From Bimastos eiseni (lineage: Eukaryota; Annelida; Clitellata; Crassiclitellata; Lumbricidae), in contig OY365813.1 in the NCBI GenBank assembly GCA_959347315.1, positions 20,369,854 through 20,433,853 of the forward strand: a DNA stretch of 64,000 nucleotides. The letters are read 5' to 3'. The notes under the pieces are model-generated. The model was not told the origin of the DNA. It made no database searches and saw only the letters and a list, made by a program, of their open reading frames with translations. Position 1 is the first letter of the stretch. Every line of letters starts with the position of its first letter. Below, piece after piece: positions 58,499-64,000 of this stretch. A program made the translations under genes and the position numbers.

Positions 58499-61400
58499 CT
58501 GCATACAGACATGTGCCACAAATGAAATACTGTATTAAGACCGAATGTATAAGTTGTAAACTTGTGCCACTATTTTCAACGAGACCATAGAGGTAGGATA
58601 AAGGCCTGGCGAAGTGTAGCTATTGAAGAAGCAAAGTACAAATAAAAGGAAAATAAATTACAAGTCAAACCAGATTTTAAATATCCTTACTGTAGTACTT
58701 TATCAGCATTAATGAAAACATTCTTTCAGATCGTACAAAATTGACAAGATTATAATTATAACCATCGATATCTTGACAGCAAGCTATTCAAACATTAACC
58801 AAATGCAAGCCCAACAATTAAAAAAAATTACCTTATCACTGACTTCAGGTTTATCACTGACAGACAAGGCACTGTATTTCAGGACCCTCTGACTCTTTGT
58901 AACCTTGCCGAGATGAGGAATAGTTAGGGTCAGACTGTCATCATCAAAGTTTTCCACAAAGCATGGCAGGTAGAATGGCGTCGTTAGTAAATTCGTCAAC
59001 TCGAGCAATTTGCTGGCTTTGTGATACTTCTTTGCTATTTGGCCGACATCGTTCACCTTATCACACAACCTTCTTATATCTGCCAGGTTGTATGTTGAAG
59101 GCTCGTGTTCCAGGGCGCACTTTACAAGGCGATGGATAACAATGTCCATGTACCTACGAATTGGTGATGTAAACTGGACGTAATATGGAACCTGGAGACT
59201 GAAATGATCTGGGTCCTTGTCATCAAGATCGCCAGATGGAACAAACTCAGCTGTTTCCTGTAACCCCCACCAATCGATCATAGCCAAAGAATGATCTGGA
59301 TGAAGCAATTCACCACCAACAATTGTCTTCACGGCTTCCAGGTCACTCTTTTCGGTGGCCATTTTCAAACGTTTCAGAGTTGACATCAGAACAGATACAT
59401 TCGCTGAAGAATTTTCTATGACATCTTCGCATGCTTGCTCTGATATGCAGCCAAACTGATTAAAATAGAAAGAACAGTTTATGAGTTCCTTGTTTTTCTG
59501 AAACCAACGTTTCAACTCATCAGGATTTGGAGCCAGTTGACGTCTTATTGGTGTACACTCTGGAAACTTAGAAACAAGAAATTTCGCAACCTGAATGTTG
59601 GCAAGGATCATAAATTCTTCAACAAGTCGATGAGCATCATGACATTTGTCAATTGCAAATGGATTGTCCTCTTGGTAATAATATTGGCCATGCCCTATTC
59701 GTATTGCCCGCAATTTCTTTGCCAGATAGTTAAGATGCAGCACAACACTCTTGTCATTTCGTTCATCAAGAAATGTTGGCTTGGAAGAGGGCATGGTGTC
59801 AATGTATGCTTGTGCTTCTTCGTAAGTCATTGTTTTATCCGTCTTGATTACTGTTCGCTGAATAGTTTGGGATTGACTGAGCATGACACCCTCAGAAGAG
59901 AAAATAAAAAACACGGATAAAGCCAGGCGTTCTTTTCCTTCTCTTAAGCTGCAAAGATTTTCGCTCAGTTCTGCTGGCAACATATGATAGACTGTTTTCG
60001 TTGCCGGGTAGTAAGATGTCACACGTCTACGCGCATTTCGATCGATTTCTCCATCTTTCTCCACAAACTCTGAGACATCAGCTATATGTACACCAACTTC
60101 AAAACCCATATCAATTCTTCTAAGTGTTAAAGCATCATCAATATCTTTGCAGTCTGATGGATCAATAGAAAGAGTGAAATAATTTCTTATATCCAAGAGT
60201 TTGCTGCTTTCATTGGCAACACCATTTTCTAAGAACTTCTTTGCAACTTCACTGCACTCCAGATTTGGCTTTGTTGGTACCTGATAAAGAATATTCAACA
60301 CTTTCTGACTGTCCTCAAGTCTTTCTCCAGACGCAATAATTTTAGTCACGTATCCAAGAGGATACATGCATCTTGGCTTCCATTGAAGATATTTAACTAC
60401 GAACAGCATATCTCTACGCCTCTCAGGATCAAGTCTTACAATTTTATCAAGCTGCAGTTCACCATCTTCCATATGATACTTGGCAACCAGTTCATTTTTC
60501 TTATTTGGATATTTCGCTTTGATTATTGAGTGCACAACATGAATTTTCGGAGCAACTTCATTGATTGGCCTCATCAGATGTGCAACAAATGAATCCACTC
60601 GGCACACGAAAGTGTATGCCTTACGGTTTGTATGGTGCTTCAGTATTCCAACGACTGTTCCGCGGTACACTTCTTCTGCATTGTCTCCCAATTCCTTTGT
60701 CTTCTTTAATTCCATCACGACTTCATCGCCGCTGAAGCTTGGTCCACAGTTGGCTCTGCCACGAATTTCAATCTCTTTAATCGTCGGGATAATTTTATCA
60801 TCTGCATCAAGTTTTTCACTCAGAAATGTTTTCATTTCACCTTTGTTCACTTTCAAGCATTTGCTGTAACTCACGTTTTCCGTGCAATTTTCAGAAAGTA
60901 CTTTCTTTTTGTCGTTCAATGCAGTTGCTTTGTTTCCATTGTCATCAAGAGTTGGCATGTCAAGCACCTTACACTTTGCAGCATGCGAACCATCCAGACG
61001 TATGATACAGTGCTTGTATTTATCAGGTTCATCTCTCAGCAGTCTTCGTAGCTCGTCCTCTGGCTTCACTTCGTAATATTGGTAGTTGTCACAACCATCT
61101 TCGTCGTCAACGTTTTTAACATCTTCCTCTTCTGAATCATACACAGTCATTATATCGTCAAGATCGGAGTCAAAGATTTTACTTGGATCTTCCTCTACGT
61201 CACTGTCCAACATGTCATGTAGCGTATCGGCTGAGGAACCAGCACTCGATGATATACTTTCATCTCTAGCGTGAGGTGACGATTGTTCTGGAAAAGCTTT
61301 GTATGAATTTTGCTTTCCTCGCTTTTTCCAGAAGCGCTTTGATTCCTCGACAAGCTCCACTGCCTTTATTCCGATTTCTAATAATGTTCTTACCTGAAGG

Positions 61401-63593
61401 CAAATTTCTTGCTCTGCTTCGTCTGCATGTACTTCGCAATCACCACAAGGGATCATTTCAGTGTGGCCTTTTCTATCAATAATCAGTTTCTGATTATCAT
61501 TCCAGACATGTGGTGTCTCTTTGTTATCGCACACCGGACTGTGATTTTTCTTGAAATGCCATGCAGATCCACTGCTCTCTAGAATGCAACTATTGCATAC
61601 AAACTTGAACTCAATTCCATAATCCTCACATATCCGCTCTGTTTCAAAGTTCACCCTAAGTGAAGATTCTTGAAGGTCTTCGATGAAGTTCTGCAGAGCA
61701 ATTTTTGACTTACGACATTTTGTCCACAGCTCTAATTCTTCATTACTGTGTGGATACATGCATGAATTCCTGTCCATACACACTTCGCCAGCCAAGTAAT
61801 TTTCACAGAGCTTTGACTCGGATTTGAACCGTCTAGGGCATGGCCTGATAATGGTCCAGGAATTGCTTTTCTCTGACGTCTTGCGCAGCAGTAGTTGGTT
61901 TTCTGCGCAATCATGATTTGCAGAGTTAACTGACACTTTATAAAAGCTGTTGGCGTCCTCTACAGAGATGCAGATACAGAAGTCACAAGCCAGTCTAATT
62001 GAGTATTTATAAAAAAGGTAAGAATAAAGTTCTCTTGAGTGACGACTTTCCCTTTTCAAAGGAGCCCATTTGGATCTGTCTTCTGACCGTCCTATAAACA
62101 ACAGATTGACAGAGAGCCGTATTAAATGATTGCAATGTTTAATTCTAAGTTCTAATTCCTACAAACAGCATTGCAACCATCTCACAATCTCGTTTAAAAC
62201 ATTTTCTACAAGCACTTTGCTTTTAAATTGAATCATAATCTCTAACAATTCTTCTGCAGCACCAAAAGAAGCCAAGTCGCACATGTCACTTCTATACACT
62301 TTTCAACTCCCGATTTTTCACCTCCGGTCAATTCCCTCAATGGCCTTTAATTTACTATAGTGGCTTTAACCTCTACTGGTATTTACCTATAAATGTAAAA
62401 TGAAAGATGTCAAAATTTTTTTAAATCTTTCTCCATGACACCGAAAACGAATAAGCATGTACATTGTACGACATACTAAATATACGAAAATAAGCAACTA
62501 TTATCATGCCACATCGTAGACAACGCGTCATGACGTATTATATCAACAATCGCGTCTGAGTAAGTCCCACCGCCTTCTATAAAGTATCAGTACGGAAGGT
62601 AGTGGTCTGAGGATTTTATCCGTAGGAGGCGCTATATAAATCTACCCAAACAATGCAATACAATTTAGCAAGCCTGACATCTCTCTAATAGGCCCACCTT
62701 CACTGTTTTCACTGAGCGTGGTCTTGTAGATGCCATGTGAGTTTTTCATCAGATACTGCAGCTTGGCATTCTCCTTCTTGGCGGATGGTAATGCAGAATC
62801 CTGTTCCATCTTCTTTGTCCCATCTTTTGGTTTGTGCTTATGCTTCACAGCCGCATGTGGGTCCACAGTCTTCGTCGGTCTCTTTGCATTATCACAATAT
62901 TCTCTTGCTTCTTCGGGTGGCGTTTCCTCAACAGATACAGGACTATCGGAGACAGCTGTGGCATCTTCTTCTTCTTCTTCTTCCTCCTCCTCCTCCTCCT
63001 CTTCTTCTTTCACGTAGCCGTTTCTTCGTCTAGAGACGAGCTTCTTTTTGCATTTATGTTTTGCTGAAATTGAATTTTTGCAAACAAATCAGACCATAGA
63101 AACTTATAGATAATAGAAAAATGCAGAAACTTTTACGGTTGACACAATTAAAGGACGTCGACAGAGTTCTCGTAAATTAATAGTATGGGGTCATGCAGTT
63201 AGACATAGCTTTAATTAAAAGACACACTAAAACATTATCGACTCTAAAATAACGTTTGATCTTAATCATAGACTTCAAATTCATTACATCTGCCTCGGGG
63301 AGACTGGACCTCGCACTCAAAAGCCCTTTTAAGTATGGATAGTCATATAATATTATATGACTCATATAATAAGGTACATTCTCACGGTCATGAAAAATTG
63401 GCGTCTCTCATAATGCGTTAGGCCTACTGCGTAGGCGTAGGCCCCTAAGATGCCTATTCTTAGGTGTAGGCCATACACTAGGCCATGAGAGGCTACGTCA
63501 AACAAGTCCTTACTCACAAGAGCGATAATGTAGACTATGAGTAGTTTAAAGCGCAGTCTTACATTTCCTCGATGACTTCTGTCTTTCCGGTGG
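51687..63593 (-). CDS. HELZ2-like CCCH-RNB-UPF1 helicase (13 exons in window)
   Basis: A probable RNA-degrading helicase. Exons in transcript order: 63593-63563, 63063-62698, 62091-58832, 58498-58049, 57646-57120, 56839-56751, 56337-56197, 55994-55857, 55480-54867, 54389-54165, 53775-53619, 52958-52791, 52039-51687 (stop). Phases agree throughout: 6,519 nt, 2,172 residues. Order: basic and poly-Glu N-terminal part; CCCH zinc finger C228, C237, C243, H247; His/Cys-rich segment; acidic linker; RNB domain with D776, D782, D784 and D785 (IDPSDCKDIDDA) and the SPIRRYMD arginines near 1111; then SF1 helicase motifs QGPPGTGKT, TDECGM, LIGDHKQLQP, LTEQYRMHPGICEFPS and NVALTRAQLGLIIIG; N/S/Q-rich tail. 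Vertebrate HELZ2 has helicase-RNB-helicase; here only the C-terminal helicase is seen. Whether a first helicase lies upstream of the window is unknown. No start codon is assigned. Confidence 0.93.
52425..52670 (+). repeat. tRNA-derived SINE family E, complete
   Basis: Head ccatagagcaatgcacaacacactgg (A box region), B box caagttcaatacctg, link ggttaactagtccttctttcgc, body tgtataacgcaacaggcgcc…gtaatcatac-like…tttgtcagcttgaaatta. It lies in HELZ2-like intron between exons 12 and 13. Confidence 0.8.
54542..54840 (-). repeat. Interspersed repeat with 3' flank shared at 55611
   Basis: On the minus strand the element ends aggttgtactgtgtgaggcgctttataagttcgtaaatag and is followed by about 50 bases (54542-54595) that recur next to the truncated copy at 55611-55703. 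Confidence 0.7.
55611..55703 (-). mobile_element. 5'-truncated 93-bp retroposed copy with 17-bp target duplication
   Basis: Flanked by atcacgtgaatgctaaa (55594-55610) and atcacttgaatgctaaa (55704-55720), 16 of 17 identical. The insert matches 54542-54637 with one 6-base gap and one substitution, including sequence beyond the repeat tail. It lies in the HELZ2-like intron upstream of exon 9. Confidence 0.8.
57835..58010. repeat. Polypurine/polypyrimidine tract
   Basis: About 170 bp almost free of T/C interruptions on the plus strand (gagagaca, aaagagggag). On the coding strand it is C/T-rich, in the intron 3' of the 58049 exon. Confidence 0.75.
58832..62091 (-). CDS. HELZ2-like large exon: zinc finger, acidic linker, RNB nuclease
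   Basis: One 3,260-bp exon (1,087 codons) holds the CCCH finger near its start, a C-x2-C/H-rich segment (FVCNSCILESSGSAWHFKKN), an acidic linker rich in Asp, Glu and Ser, an OB-like region (RGTVVGILKH, FVCRVDSFVAHL), and the complete RNB domain. Four catalytic aspartates and two arginines are retained, so exonuclease activity is plausible. The exon is far larger than any other in the window, while the flanking helicase is spread over ten exons; a retroposed or late-acquired RNB block is one possible reason. Confidence 0.93.
62102..62640. other. HELZ2-like intron with repeat fragments
   Basis: 62240-62290 resembles the 25365 repeat (cttctgcagcaccaaaagaagccaagtcgc), and 62560-62650 carries a LINE/SINE tail (ggtctgaggattttatccgtaggaggcgctatataaat). 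Otherwise nothing recognised. Confidence 0.5.
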
Positions 63594-64000
63594 CTGTTGA
63601 AACAGAGATTAATGCTCGTTAAAATGTCATAGGCTAGCCTGCATGTATAACGAAATCAATGACGTGTGTGTCATTAGGGATTCTACTGATTACGTTTGAT
63701 AAAACGATAGCGAATGTGTGTGATGAGTTTGACAAGCCGGATATGATAGCCTATAATATGTTACGAAAGCATGGAGAGAACTTAAGGCCGTTGTAAATGC
63801 ATATGTAACGAAAACTATACAAACTCAGCTAAATGACAGATCCTTGCAGCTGCACAGCAAATACATTTGCCTAGGCCAACAATTAACAACTTGGTATACG
63901 TGATGAACGAATTTGACATGAATGCCTATATTAGGTATTTATTGCAGGAATGCATGGTCCCCTAAAATTATAGGCAGTTGTGATTCAATTGAATAAAATG
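63594..64000. other. Upstream intron or 5' region of the HELZ2-like gene
   Basis: No further exon recognised in the last 400 bases. The 63563-63593 exon enters in phase 0, so at least one more 5' exon is expected within or beyond this stretch. Confidence 0.5.

Noticed and set aside
59537..61482. Plus-strand open stretches opposite the HELZ2-like large exon
   Set aside because: Antisense shadows of a long, constrained coding exon.

Overview
The window is nuclear DNA from an animal, most likely a marine invertebrate; I cannot name the species. Reasons: genes split into many small exons with GT-AG introns (one GC-AG), AT-rich introns full of microsatellites, minisatellites, tRNA-derived SINEs, LINE 3' ends and hAT DNA transposons, and three recognisable animal genes. 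A 200-base run of N (22448-22647) shows that this is a scaffolded draft assembly.

Layout. (1) 40-21912, plus strand: thirty consecutive exons of SMG1, the PI3K-like kinase of nonsense-mediated mRNA decay (NMD). Joined, they make 1,358 codons with no frame break, from the region before the kinase domain through the kinase and into the C-terminal insertion. The gene enters from before base 1 and is lost at the N gap. (2) 22648-31307: no gene found except a mobile one, an intact hAT transposon (25846-28482) with TIRs, a perfect 8-bp target duplication and a 634-residue transposase on the minus strand; a small hAT-type MITE lies at 24866-25160. (3) 31319-44357, plus strand: a complete seven-coding-exon interferon regulatory factor (IRF) of 559 residues, with its DNA-binding domain unusually placed after about 230 disordered residues. 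(4) 44358-51686: intergenic, with SINEs, a second hAT MITE (45010-45559) and about 3 kb of AT-rich unique sequence. (5) 63593 down to 51687, minus strand: thirteen exons (2,172 residues in the window) of a HELZ2-like protein: CCCH zinc finger, acidic linker, RNB exoribonuclease with its catalytic residues, then a UPF1-family SF1 helicase. Its 5' end may lie beyond the window.

How they relate. SMG1 phosphorylates UPF1 in NMD. The HELZ2-like gene carries a UPF1-type helicase joined to a 3'-5' RNase module. IRF factors drive interferon-type antiviral programmes, and vertebrate HELZ2 is interferon-inducible. An IRF and a HELZ2-like gene lying tail to tail 7.3 kb apart, with the UPF1 kinase gene upstream, is suggestive but could be chance, especially as the N gap may be a scaffolding join.

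Most notable signals: four copies of a 34-bp unit that duplicate the SMG1 exon 24 donor site, split by a SINE; a candidate poison exon in the same gene; a GC-AG intron; an intact hAT element with an internally deleted relative nearby; two MITEs with perfect 8-bp duplications; and a 93-bp retroposed fragment in a HELZ2-like intron whose tail appears to carry sequence transduced from a source 1 kb away.
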